64,000 nt of DNA from Glycine soja (taxonomy: Eukaryota; Streptophyta; Magnoliopsida; Fabales; Fabaceae): positions 35,251,112-35,315,111 of the forward strand of contig NC_041002.1 in NCBI RefSeq assembly GCF_004193775.1, read 5' to 3'. Made by a program: the position numbers and the translations under genes. Positions 13,085-23,761 of the stretch are shown here, piece by piece. Below the pieces are notes generated by a model. It was given only the letters and a program-made list of their open reading frames with translations. It made no database searches and was not told the DNA's origin. Positions within the stretch are counted from its first letter, which is position 1. Each line of letters opens with the position of its first letter.

Positions 13085-13460
13085 TTGAGCCTACCTAGGC
13101 CAGGAGTACCCCTACTCCTGTATCTCTCAGTAGTTGACGAAGCCGTTAGCTCAGCCCTCTTGGAAGAGGAAGGGAAGCAGCAGTTCCCTATCTATTTCAC
13201 CAGCTACATACTCCATGACACCAAGAAACACTACCAAAAGATAGAAAAGGCAGCTAACACTCATTACCTTGGCCCAATGACTCAGGCCCTACTTCCAGAG
13301 TCATCAAGTAGTAGTCAAAATGAACTACCCCATCAAGCAAGTTTTGCAAAAGCCTGAACTTGCAGGAAGAATGGTGACTTGGTCTATAGAACCTTTAGAG
13401 ATTGACATCCAGTATAAACCTTACAGCCAAGAGTTTGCAGACGTGCCACACACTCCTCCT
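13085..13460 (+). pseudogene. Gypsy element 1 RNase H domain remnant
   Basis: The first frame reads 'PGVPLLLYLSVVDEAVSSALLEEEG', then 'PIYFTSYILHDTKKHYQKIEK', the RNase H domain that follows RT in gypsy pol. Around 13300 the frame shifts, and 'NYPIKQVLQKPELAGRM' with 'WSIEPLEIDIQYKP' continues in another frame. The domain would remove the RNA template during cDNA synthesis. Confidence 0.75.
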
Positions 13461-13479
13461 GACAATCTCCATAGTTTGA

Positions 13480-13846
13480 GCTCCTCTTGGCCCTTGATCA
13501 TGTGGGGAATGGACACACTGGAACCACTACCAAAGGCCCCAAGAGCAGTCAAATACTTACTAGTCACCATTGACTACTTCACCAAGTGGATAGAAGCAAG
13601 ACCACTGTTGGAAATTACGACTAGCAAGGTGGAGAAATTCACCTAGAAACACCTTATCTATAGGTTCAGCCTCCCATACGCCATTGTCATGTACAACGAC
13701 ACTCAATTCAAAGCTCAGACTTATGAAGACTTCCTAACAAGGCTTGGCATCAACCACCTAGTCACCTCTGTCGAACATCCTCAGACCAACCAGTTAGGCA
13801 GAGGCGGCTAACAGAGTCATCCTCAAGGCCTGGCGTACTTGGGACA
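13480..13846 (+). pseudogene. Gypsy element 1 integrase core, truncated
   Basis: The segment contains 'WGMDTLEPLPKAPRAVKYLL', 'TIDYFTKWIEARPL' (first catalytic Asp), and after a stop 'HLIYRFSLPYAIVMYNDTQF', where the usual second Asp position reads Tyr. 'GINHLVTSVEHPQTN' follows, and then a frame break inside the region that should hold the catalytic Glu. Homology stops abruptly at about 13846, where sequence from the opposite strand of a related element begins. The 3' end of pol and the 3' LTR are missing. Confidence 0.75.
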
Positions 13847-14275
13847 CGCCCTTTTCAAATTGGTGTAGTCAATGCGCATTCACCATTTGTTACTGGCCTT
13901 TTTGATCATGACGATGTTGGTGAGCCAGGTGGAATACCTGACTTCTCTGATGAAGTTAGCATTGAGGAGTGAGGCTGGATGGTGTTAGGAGAGACTTCAA
14001 GCCTCTAGAATGTTTTCCAGTATAAGATGTTGGTGGAGATGCTCTAGTCAATGAGAACCTAGGAAACCATGAACTTGGAAATTATGATGGAGACAACTAT
14101 GGGGTCGTCTTGGTTAATAGGATTGATACCTTTAAAGTCTCTACCAGTGAAGGTGATTGGAGGGACACTTTGTATTGATGGTGTATCCACATAGTTTGAT
14201 GTCCCAGATGGTGTGGAGGTGACGCTTGTAGGACTAGCTGGACTGCCCTCTGTAGGAGAATTCACTCGCAATGAT
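13847..14275 (-). pseudogene. Gypsy element 2 (inverted): protease fused to a short RT piece
   Basis: On the minus strand the protease lead-in 'PPITFTGRDFKGINPINQDD' (14059-14271) is followed by remnants of the active-site region around 'STNILYWKTF'. The sequence then jumps directly to 'VRYSTWLTNIVMIKKASNKW', which in element 1 lies in RT nearly 600 bp further downstream. This copy therefore has an internal deletion between protease and RT. It ends at the junction with element 1. Confidence 0.6.
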
Positions 14276-14497
14276 GTTGATTACACCTCTAATTTGCTGG
14301 GCGGGCTCATTTTCCCGTTCTTACAGACGTTGTTAGTTGCACCTTTATTGGTGGTGTCTTTGTCTTCCTCGATCTTCTACTTTGTCCCTTGTTTTGTCTG
14401 TGTTGTGATTACTATGTTGATCCTCCTGGTGTCCTTCGGGTCTCGCTCCTGGTGCATGACTGCCTGGCCTCTTCACGAATTGGGCTGGATACCTAGC

Positions 14498-15600
14498 CTA
14501 TATGAGCTCTTTTGTTTTGTCTTTCAAGGCCCAACAATCTTTTGTGTTGTGACCATAATTGTGATGGTAACTGCAATATTTGGTCTCCTCTAACCTTGGC
14601 CTATGAGGAAGTAGTGGAGGTAGTTTAATAGGTACCTTTGTGTTGAAGGCTTCCTCGAGGATTGTAGTGCGATTGGCTGTCAAGGGTATATACCGCTCAT
14701 ACCTGGGCCCTTTTGGGAGAGACTGGTGTTTTTCTGGCTTGTGTCTTTTGTCCGACTTGTGTGAGTCGGTCTTGTTACCTCCTTCTCGCTTGTCGTGTTT
14801 TTGTTTAGCTTGTCAAACCTCATTCCTGAACTTGGACATCTTTTCCATATGGATGTAGCCTTTGACTCGTTCACGCAACATGTCTATGCTACTAGGCGAT
14901 TTTTTGCATAGATTGTCTGCAAACATACCAAGGCTTAGAGCGAGGAGCATGGAGTGTAATGCTACCTTTGGGTTGAGATTGCGGATCTGGACAACAATAC
15001 ATTTAAACCTGTCCATGAATTTCCGGAGAGATTCATCATTCGCTTATTGCTGGCGGGCCATAGCAGCCGATGTCATCTGATGTGATCGGCTGGTTGCATA
15101 TTGCACATTGAAATGCTCAACAAGAGTGTTGAAGTTGTCAATGGACCTTAGAGGAAGTCCACTGTACCATGTCAATGTTGCCCCTTTGAGAGACTTTGGG
15201 AAGACATAACACAAGATTGCATCGTCATTGGTGTACAGATTTGCCTAGGTGAGCAAAGCATCCAGATGTTCATTTAGATCGGTGGTCCCATCACACCGCT
15301 CTAAGTTGAGTGGTTTCCAACCTAGGGGTTTGTCAGCTTCCATGATTCGGTTGACGAAGGGGTGTTGACGAGTAGTCCACCCTGCAAGACTATGTATGTG
15401 GGAGAGACTTGGATCATCTTAAGTATTAATTGGGTGTCGGGCGTGTGATTCCTCTTGAGTATGCTCAGATAGTGTATGAGCAGAGTGCTCGTCACTATGA
15501 GGGCATCTAAAATGAGCCTCCAGCTGATTGTGCTCAGCTTTTAGGTTTATGAGCTCTTCCTTGTGGGGTCGCTCCATTTCCGCAGTGTAGTTTTGGAGTT
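14498..15600 (-). pseudogene. Gypsy element 2 (inverted): gag remnant
   Basis: Minus-strand blocks in gag order: an N-terminal charged segment (about 15500-15600), a region matching 'WKPLNLE' (about 15320), the gag core with 'VQIRNLNPKVALHSMLLAL' and 'KKSPSSIDMLRERVKGYIH' (14813-15016), and the C-terminal 'TILEEAFNTKVPIKLPP' with the zinc-knuckle-like 'CSYHHNYGHNTKDCWALK' (14498-14683). Stops and frame changes interrupt it. The parallel with element 1 at 10222-11200 is close, so both are copies of one family. Confidence 0.7.
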
Positions 15601-15734
15601 TTCAAAAAGTATTAGTGTTCGTCATGATTGCTGGGGGTGGATTAGAGCCTTCGAAAGGGGTCTCGCGTCTAAGGCCATACCGAGTGCCAACTATGGGTGA
15701 AGAGAGAGAGACCACAGGGTATGTTTGTCGTGGC

Positions 15735-15752
15735 CCCATAGTGGGCGCCAAA
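15735..15752 (-). other. Primer-binding-site-like sequence of gypsy element 2
   Basis: Read on the minus strand directly inside the LTR, the sequence is TTTGGCGCCCACTATGGG, the counterpart of the site at 10036. Confidence 0.55.
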
Positions 15753-16075
15753 TGTATTTACCAAAATCCAGAGTTGTCCCACATCAGGGTGGATGTGGCC
15801 AAAGTGGGCTTTAAGATCTCGCACGTCAAACTGAGAGTTTCCTTTGTTAAGAGGACAAGATGTGTAGCTTAGAGATAATTATTTACCTGCCATGTGATAA
15901 GGAGACGACAATATATTCAAATAATAAGAGGTTAGAGATAACCTGTCTATTAAGAGCTTGACTGCTAAGGATTGAGTGTCCGTGCTCCTATGCCAGGACT
16001 TATGTGGAAGGCTAACATGTGTCTCGAAGTGCCAGATAGCTTTCCACATGTATTTTATGGACCCTGGAGAATACA
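15753..16075 (-). repeat. 5' LTR of gypsy element 2 (inverted, internally deleted)
   Basis: On the minus strand the LTR begins TGTATTCTCCAGGGTCC and ends GGTAAATACA, with perfect TGTATT/AATACA ends. It matches both ends of the LTR at 9368-10035 but is about 345 bp shorter because the middle, including the TATA region, is missing. Because gag follows it, it is a 5' LTR. The outer flank (TTTTC) does not match the flank of element 1 (ATACT). Confidence 0.7.
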
Positions 16076-16292
16076 TTTTCAATAGTAACACGCGTCAGAA
16101 AAGGGTTGTCTGACATACTTACCTTTCAAAGCATAAATCAACTACCCTTCACCTCCACTCTGAAGAGCCTAACTTAACTTCATTAATCAAGTAGTATTCA
16201 TCTTGGGAAGATTGCACAAGACCATTCCCCCACAACATTATGGCTTCATCGTTGTGTTCCAACTCATGGCATGATACTTTCTTATTAAAAAT
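16076..16292. other. Short spacer between two inverted LTRs, unassigned open frame
   Basis: The minus strand stays open through most of this spacer (within 16149-16355), and the product contains 'SCHELEHNDEAIMLWGNG'. I recognise no family. It may be transposon-internal DNA or captured sequence. Low support as a gene. Confidence 0.2.
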
Positions 16293-16773
16293 TGTACTTT
16301 CCAAAATCTGGAGCAGACTGATGTTAGGGTAGATCGTCGCCAGGATAGGCTCCACAATCTCCTACGTCGGATTTACAGGTGTCCTCCACCGAATTTGAAG
16401 GGACTTCGATGCTCGAGTATGTATGTTAGTGAGATGAGAATGTGATGAAAAGTGAGGATAACACCTGGTTATTTATAACGTTGGATGGGATCCCTGGGTC
16501 CTTGATTGTTTGAGTTGTTACAATAGCGTAATAACTCTATAGATAACTACCACTTGATAAGCGGATACCTGCAACTACAATCTGATAAGAGGATAATGAC
16601 ATTATCATTAAAATTCAAATATATACAGATATACCAACAACTTAATGGCCCAACCACCTGGCTGCTGAGCGAGTAGTGTATGTGCTTCTGTACTAGGGCT
16701 AACGAGGAGGGCTGATGTGTATATTTTAAAGCCATGTCATTCACCACATCATTTATGGACCCCAGATAGTACA
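16293..16773 (-). repeat. Third LTR of the same gypsy group
   Basis: On the minus strand this LTR starts TGTACTATCTGGGGTCC and ends TGGAAAGTACA, with TGTACT/AGTACA ends. A TATA-like region (GTTATAAATAACC near 16475) and the words CATACTCGAGCATCGAAG correspond to the LTRs at 9368 and 15753 with more divergence. No primer site follows and the 5-bp flanks (AAAAT and CAAAC) do not match. Confidence 0.6.
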
Positions 16774-17144
16774 CAAACCCCCCAAGCTCTGAGTCCAACC
16801 TTTTGGTGAAAAAGGTTGTCTAATGTCGAGGGTGGTAACCTCGACAAATCTGAGGGTTGTGGGCTTGTCAAGCCCCCCAGCTTCGATAAACATTTTACGG
16901 GTTAAAAATGATAGATTGTCTAGGGTGAGCTTGCTTTTCGTCCCTTTAGGTAGAGTGCCAGAGTGCCCTCATCCCCTCCCTTCGTTGCTGGTTTTGAATG
17001 GGTGAGGGACGATGTTTGAAGTAGTACTCCTCGATAACGTCCTCTGTGGGTGTCAGAGCAATATGGCGTCAACTTGAGTTGGCCAAATTGGGCAACTCCT
17101 ACAAGATGACTGTCTAGGCTTGTAGGGAGGACGAGTTCCCGTTC

Positions 17145-17483
17145 ATGCATGCTGCTTCAAGTTGTCCACCCTTCTTCTACGTCTACCATTGCATGTTCGA
17201 GGTCTTGAACTTGACCCTTTCATTGAACACTTTCCTATGTGCCCTGCTGAGGCACTTGAGCGTGGCCCTTTCCCAACTTCATCCCAACAGTTAGGTGATG
17301 GTAAGGGCCTTTGAGGTCCTATGTTCATTCTTCAATATTAAACCCAACGTGCCCATGTTCCTTTACTTCTTTCAAATGAAGCTGACCAAGAAGATTGGTT
17401 GGGTGTCGCTGAACAGCTTGTCCAACAAGATGTTCGAGTTTGCTCGTGTTTCCTCCTGCAACAACCAAGATGAAGTGCAATGA
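17145..17483 (+). pseudogene. Remnant of a 'putative gypsy-type transposon' protein (Transposase_28-like)
   Basis: One plus-strand frame reads 'PPFFYVYHCMFEVLNLTLSL', then 'LSVALSQLHPNS', a TAG stop at 17292-17294, and 'VMVRAFEVLCSFFNIKPNVP' with 'FLYFFQMKLTKKIGWVSLNS'. The order F.Y...F..L....L, then SQLHPNSW-x-x-[VI]RAFE-[IV]LC, then FFQ-x-K...GWVSL is the pattern I know for the plant Pfam family called putative gypsy-type transposon. The stop replaces the expected Trp codon. More of the same ORF may lie upstream (16823-17144) in other frames. It is opposite in orientation to the neighbouring LTR. Confidence 0.6.
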
Positions 17484-17943
17484 AGGGGATGGGGGATCCC
17501 ATTAGCGTAAGAAGTTGAGGGCCCCCTTTAGTCTTTGAGCTCTGAAGCAAGCTACCGGGTCGATGTCCGGTTTGAGTCGCCCTTCCCTACCAGCTCCCAA
17601 AGTCCACTTTCAGTCCCCTTGGCTCCTCTAAATAATGTGCATTGTTTTTAAGTCAAGAGATGTGGTCGAGCTTCACCAGGGAAGGCATGAATGATTTGAA
17701 GTATGACTCTGTCCTTGGTGGTATGCAGTTTGGAATCTTCGTGTGGCTCATGTTAATCCCATAGGTTGGAGTATCCTTACAGTGTTGGGTTTTACTAATG
17801 CACTGTTGGCAGTCTCGTCTCGATGAGACTATAGTAATGTGATCCTGTGGGTTTGTACTACATGCCCTTCTGAGCTATTTCGCAAAATATTTTTTTGGTA
17901 CCACATGTATATAAAAAATAGAAAAGAACATTACATTGCATAG

Positions 17944-18155
17944 GGCATTATTGTGAGTTGGTCTGACTTTTGTGATTGATGATGTGGATGCCATGAATGC
18001 CTTAGGTTGTACTTGTGTTATTGTGAATGGTTTCATCCTTAGTTTTGATGGCATTATTGTGAGTTGGTCTAACTTTTGTGATTGATGATGTGGATGCCAT
18101 GAATGTCTTAGGTTGTACTTGTGTTATTGTGAATGGTTTCATCCTTAGTTTTGAT
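17944..18155. repeat. Tandem duplication, two 106-bp units
   Basis: Copy one is 17944-18049 and copy two is 18050-18155. Both begin GGCATTATTGTGAGTTGGTC and end CATCCTTAGTTTTGAT. I see two differences: GTCTGAC versus GTCTAAC and ATGCCTT versus ATGTCTT. This is a recent local duplication inside presumed LTR or retroelement DNA. Confidence 0.9.
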
Positions 18156-18189
18156 ATATCATGATGTGAAACTATTGTGATGACTTGGA

Positions 18190-18949
18190 ATGGATGAGAT
18201 GTGACTCTTTAAAGGCATATAGAGAGATCTATCTAGAATGACATTATGTGAGCATTGACTGGAATGTTTATATTGCTTTTGAGCATAAACTGAAGCAAAG
18301 ACAGTGCTTAAGAGTAAAGCTCGAGTAAGGAAAATGGAGTTACCGCAAGAGAGAGCTATTGTGGTAAGAGTAAAGTTGAGTATAAGCCTGAGTAAGAGTA
18401 AATCCCGAGATATTAGTGAAGGTGAACTAGTTAAGTAAATGAGTATAATGAATAAATTTGAGGCAAGAGCTTAAGATTCAATGGATGCAAACCTAACCAT
18501 AGATTGAAGTGTTAAACTTTGATAAATACCCAGTGAGGGTAAAGCCACGAGAGATAAATGAATGGTGGGTTGTTCGGGTAGAAGAGTCTAACTCAATTAT
18601 AAAGTCCTTAGAACACTTAGTGAGATATTATGTCTCACCCCTTTAAGTTTCCTTCTTTTCAGGAAACAAGTGATGGCGCGTGTTGTTGGAGCATGAAGTA
18701 TTGTTATGAAAAACCGCATATGCATGTCGTTGGACCATATGTTTTATAATTTTATGTAATTCCTTTTATATGATGTATGAGACCTTTGTTACAAGGGATC
18801 GAGGAAATTGTATTTATCAATATTGTAATTAAGTTTTAATTTATATATTTTATATGTTAGCTTCTGCGTGATATCATTGTATAAATATTTTTTATTTTTA
18901 TATTCTATAATCATAAGACTAATTACGGTAATACCCTTATAGTGTTACA
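18190..18949 (+). repeat. Probable 3' part of a gypsy LTR
   Basis: The stretch ends TACCCTTATAGTGTTACA, a typical LTR terminus. It carries the conserved words TATGTCTCACCCCTTTAAG and TTTTCAGGAAACAAGTGATGG, which resemble U3/R segments of plant gypsy LTRs. I could not find its 5' boundary; it may begin as far back as about 17600. Confidence 0.35.
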
Positions 18950-19654
18950 ATTTTATTCTATTTAGCCATCATATCAAACCATCGTGAGGAACTAGAACAA
19001 GACTGTTATGTATGTTCAAAATAATCGAACAAAATTGTTTATAACCATGAAACCAATTCAAAAAAATAAAAAGTCTCTTAATCCGAAAATCACAAAAATA
19101 AAAAATCTCAAAAACCGCATGTCACTTTACATATGAGCACTTGCTAACTTGGGAAAGGATTGTGCAAAGACTTTACATATGTGCACTTGCAAAAAATTTG
19201 CCAAAACTTTTCTTCTTTAGTGCTCTCAATTCTTTTCTTTTTGAGAATGTGATTTCTTGTAAAAAGAGAATAGTGCCAAAAAAGAATGAAAATGAAGAAA
19301 ATTTGGAAAAAAAAGTTAAACAAATATGATAACAAGGGAAAAAGAAAAATCATTGAAAAAGTCATTAAATTTTGGTATGTGAATTTTCTCTTGCAAAAAT
19401 TCAATTTGGAAACCGGTTTTCAAAAATATTTTCTAAAATTTTCAACTAATTCAAACCTAATTCCAAAATAAATTTTCTACTCACATCTTGGTCATTACAA
19501 CCTTTAAATAAGTCCTTTTGATAATCACAAGAAATAATAGTTTCATTACAAGTTTAGAGATTTATCAAACATATGATGATAGGGGAATGCATGTTGATGA
19601 TGATTAAGCATTGAAATGAGCTTTAAATACTTGATCTGGTGAAAAATATGAGAA

Positions 19655-19709
<55 letters not shown>

Positions 19710-22009
19710 AAAAATCAAATTACTCTAAAAGAGTTATTCCTCATATTATTATCATTTATTTTTTTAAAATTAATGATAATAGTGAGTATTTAATCTAAAC
19801 TATTAGTTTTCAAGAAAATGAATGATAAAAATAAAAAATAACTTTAAAAGAGTTAGCGTTAAAGTAACTTAATCTCACATTATCTACTTAATCTCACATT
19901 ATCTTTATTAGAGGAGGAGAACATCTGCCACAACGGAATTCAACTTCAAAATACTGCGCATTATCTTAATAAAAAAAACATGATAATACTGCACATTATA
20001 ATAATAAAAATCATAATAATACTGCATCCAACCATTTCCACTTGATAATCAAAACACTGCGTACAGTCTAAAAAAAGTATAATTATACAAGGAGAGGTCA
20101 ATTGCTAATTAAGCTCAAATCTCTTTGGTGGCTAGGATTGAGAGCTAAACGAATTGTGGACAAAGCACTCCCAGCTTCATCAATGCTAACGCCACCATAT
20201 ATACAAAAGATATATAAGAAGCTTAGCTTAACAATTTTATAATCCAGGTCAACCATAATTATAATTATTTTAAGGGCCTGAGTTGGTGGATTAATTATTA
20301 TTACCATATCAAATCTAATGCAATACAAGACTGTATACCACCAAGTCCTTTATTCAAAGCATCACGTGATTTATGTGTTGATTAATTTCTGCTCTCCAGT
20401 TGTAGTTTGAATTTGAGTTATCAATATGGAAAAACTTATTGATAAGTAGAGACTGAACCAAAAATGGAATATATGGGACCACCGGCCATTAAATTATTCC
20501 TGTATTATTAACATTCAAATTCAACTCTACCATCTCTCTTGTAATTTTCATCATATGAAAAAAATTGGAATCTGAACGCTGGGTTAGTCCGGATCATTTA
20601 GAGAATATATACTGCTCAGGAAAATACCATCAAGAATGCACACGAAGCACATGCTCTATAGTATAACTAAAGCTAACTCTACTTTAAAGTTGAGGAGAAT
20701 CTGAAGAGATTTTCTTACTTTTTCTTGAGTTGTCGTGTACATATCTAGTAGTTTATAGTACAACTTAAATGTCAATGGAATAACGGGGTTATATCCGACG
20801 CATGCAGCACTGCTGTCACATTGTTGTTGGCATTGAATTATGGTAAATTCCAAAGTTGCCACTAGTGACTGACTTTTGAATTATAAAGACGATCAATATA
20901 AAATAAAATAAAAAAGATAATTACTATGGATGATTGCTTGCATCATGCGATAAAAAATTATAAATATTCATTTTTTTCTCTTTTATTTTTTTCCCTCATT
21001 TCTTTCTTTTCCCTTGGTTTTCTTCTTTTTAATACACTATTTGTCACTTTATTTGTATTTTTTTCTTTTTTTTTTTTGTCTTCCCATATTTTCCCTCTTT
21101 CTACCCTATCTACCCCATTTTTGGGTGGATAACATCATGATTCTTAATATAGATTTACATGTACACAATAAAATGTGATGCACACTTAAAATTTTACGTT
21201 CTACGTATGCAATGGCTTTTGTTTCTTGTTTTTATAAAACATTTTGATACACACAGAGACTATAAAGGGAGTTTAAGTCAATTATTTTGATATACAAAGC
21301 GGTGCAGTTACAAAATGTGATTTTGCACCGCTTGAAGAAAAACATCCTGCAAGTCATATTAGCACGTGTTTGGTTCTATTTATTTCATGCATGTTCATCA
21401 ATAAATTCATGTCTATGAATTAAATGCGTAAAAACTATTACTAGTATATCTTAAGAAAAACAAATGATGGGCGTCCACCTCATAAGACGTAAACATGTAC
21501 TTAGAAAACGCATAAAAAAAAAAAAAAAACGCGTACTTAGTAAGTGCTAACCCCGGAAAAATGGTATGCGTGACAACTAAAATAAATTATTTTTAAACTT
21601 AAATGGTTTTGGTCTATATAAATTAGTATTTTTTTAATTTTGATTCGTATAAATTTTTTTTTTTTAATTTTAGTCCATGTAAATTTACATCTTTTCAATT
21701 TTGATCTTTGTAAAAATAAATTCATTGATACTAAACATTGAAAAAAATAAAATTTTATATGAACCAAAATTAAAAAAATATAAATTAGAGGAACTAAAAA
21801 TGAATAAAATATCTTTCATGATCAAAATTAGAAAATGGTCAACTCTGCATGCTCTTCTAGGGTTTCTGTGTAAACCCTATGTGGTTGTCAAAAGTTTTCC
21901 TAAGATATATCTCTTGAAACTCATCTGTTATTGGGTGATTGTCCGGGTTTCCGTATCCTAGTATGGGACACACATGTGGTACGTACTTAGTTACACGATG
22001 GTGAGTGAA
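18950..22009. other. AT-rich spacer with one (TA)n tract
   Basis: No recognisable gene. The short tandem repeat ACTTAATCTCACATTATCT occurs twice at about 19868-19905. Two minus-strand open frames near 20098-20328 and 20656-20862 contain 'GGVSIDEAGSALSTIRLALN' and 'CQQQCDSSAACVGYNP'. I cannot place either in a family, so they are noted only as possible exon fragments. A pyrimidine-rich run lies at 20960-21110. Confidence 0.3.
19659..19706. repeat. (TA)n microsatellite
   Basis: A directly visible uninterrupted TA tract of about 48 bp. Confidence 0.95.
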
Positions 22010-22241
22010 GGAGAAATTGACTTCACTGAGGAAGAAGGCATTGTATTAAAGATCCATGAGGTCGAGAGAGAGTCAAGTATCAATGGGGGAGACGAAAGAC
22101 TACTGGTTGCATGGTAAGGTGATCACACAGGGTTTGGTGAATTCCAAAGGCTTTACGACTGAAAAGGATGATGGAGCTCACAAATCAAGAGGAGATGAAT
22201 TGGTTTCAAAATCAAAACAGACTTTTAAAAAACCAGAGTAA

Positions 22242-22690
22242 AAGAAAGGTTGGATCATGAAGGTTGGAAATCCCCCGGAGAAGGAACGATTTAAGTTAAT
22301 TTTGATGCGGCCATGAGGAAAGATCAAGGTACTGGTTTGGGATACATAGCAATGGATCATGAAGGTAAAGTTCTAGCTTCAACAACAAGGCTAATCGAAT
22401 TGGTTTTGGAAGCTCGAGAAGTGGAAGTATTTTCTTTTAGATGGGCAATTATATATCTTTTGTGCAGATTTTATGTTCCAGAAAGTGGGTTTTGAATCTA
22501 GAGTCTCCAACTTGTACAATTGTGGAAGAATGAGAAGTCAGGAGGCCATCCGTTATTCCATGGGATAGTCTCTTATGTTCCAGGAAACTAATCCCATGTT
22601 CTAGAAGATCAACACCATGTTCTCTAGGAGAAATGGAAATAAAGTTGCTCATGCCTTACCAGCTGTTCATTTTGCCCATGGATAGAGGAG
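22242..22690 (+). pseudogene. RNase H-like (RVT_3) remnant, plus strand
   Basis: Three frames together show an RNase H-like domain: 'GNPPEKERFKL' leading to 'NFDAAMRKDQGTGLGYIAMD' (first Asp), 'GKVLASTTRLIELVLEAREV' with the Glu position, 'FSFRWAI', then 'FMFQKVGFES' and a C-terminal 'NGNKVAHALPAVHFAHG', which is the usual end of the domain. The frame is lost by one base between the lysine-leucine segment and 'NFDAA' near 22296, and again near 22465. It is a different copy from the one at 8793-9297 and lies on the other strand. Most likely it is a LINE tail. Confidence 0.65.
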
Positions 22691-23130
22691 GTTCCTTCTC
22701 AAGTGAACCAAATCATAACTGATGATGTAAATAATTATGAAAAAAAAATCTATAACAACCCATCACCACTACCTCATAACTCAAAAGCTAACCAACTAAA
22801 AGACTTAATTTAATTCAACGAAAAATCAAATTATCATTATATTTCTTCTTTTTTCTACTTCTTCTTCCTAGTGCCAGGAAATTCCCAAGAAGTTACGAGT
22901 TTTTTTTCTACCCCCCTCACCACCACATATAGAAATTATTGTGCATCAAATAACATCAAAAGTATTGGTTTCGGAAGATAGAATTTCTAATGTTTATTTT
23001 GCATGGTGAACTGATTGAATCTTATTTTTTTTAGAGGACGTTATGATGTGAAAATTTAGGAATATATAGAAGAAATTCATAATCAATAAAAACAGAAAAA
23101 TATTTTAAAATTTGAAAGAAAATAAAACTA

Positions 23131-23135
23131 TAAGT
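23131..23135. repeat. Left target-site duplication TAAGT
   Basis: TAAGT directly precedes the 5' LTR and is repeated exactly at 29860-29864 after the 3' LTR. This defines the insertion limits. Confidence 0.95.
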
Positions 23136-23164
23136 TGTGGAAGCAATGACTTCCAAGATTATTT

Positions 23165-23365
23165 TGATGATGCCAAAGAATCAAGAAATAAGCAACTTCC
23201 AAAGAATCAGGAGTCAAAAAGCTTCAAGAATCAAGTCTCAAAGAATCAAGATTCAAGAATAATTAAGTTTAAAGATTCAAGAACAATTAAGTTTCAAGAA
23301 TCAAGATTCAAGAACAATCAAGATCAAGATTCAAGAATCAAGAGAAGACTCAATCAAGATAAGAA
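23165..23365. repeat. Degenerate AAGATTCAAGAATC-type tandem repeat in U3
   Basis: Short words CAAGAATCAAG, CAAGATTCAAG and CAAGAACAATCAAG recur in tandem. The same region varies in unit number in the other two LTRs (28240-28435 and 31585-31735). It creates Ser/Arg/Lys/Gln-rich open frames that are not genes. Confidence 0.8.
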
Positions 23366-23438
23366 CTGAAAAAGTTTTTCAAAACATTGAGTAGCACAAG
23401 AATTTTTCACAAAATCTTTTACCAAAGAGTTTTACTCT

Positions 23439-23456
23439 CTGGTAATCGATTACCAG
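23439..23456. promoter_or_regulatory. 18-bp palindrome CTGGTAATCGATTACCAG in U3
   Basis: A perfect palindrome about 480 bp before the TATA box. Variants with the same AATCGATT core follow at about 23463, 23513, 23607, 23626 and 23729. All three LTRs of this family share them. A homeodomain-type protein site is an inference from the ATCGAT/ATTA core. Confidence 0.6.
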
Positions 23457-23761
23457 AAGGTAGTAATCGATTACCAGTAGCCAACATTATTTTTCAAACT
23501 GATTTACAAAGCTATAATCGATTAACAATGTTTTAAAACATTAGATTTCAAATTTCAAGAGTCACAACATGTGATAAAACCTTTTCAAATTATTTTAAAC
23601 TTGTGTAATCGATTACACAATACTTGTAATCGATTACCCGAGTTTCTAAACGTTTTGATTTTCAAATTTAAACATGAAGAGTCACATCTGTTGATGTGTA
23701 ATTGATTATACCTTGATGGCAATCGATTACGAGTGACTGATTTCGAGAAATAAATTACCAA

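Noticed and set aside
14213..14593. 126-codon plus-strand frame with hydrophobic stretches
   Set aside because: It is antisense to the inverted gypsy gag/protease remnant.
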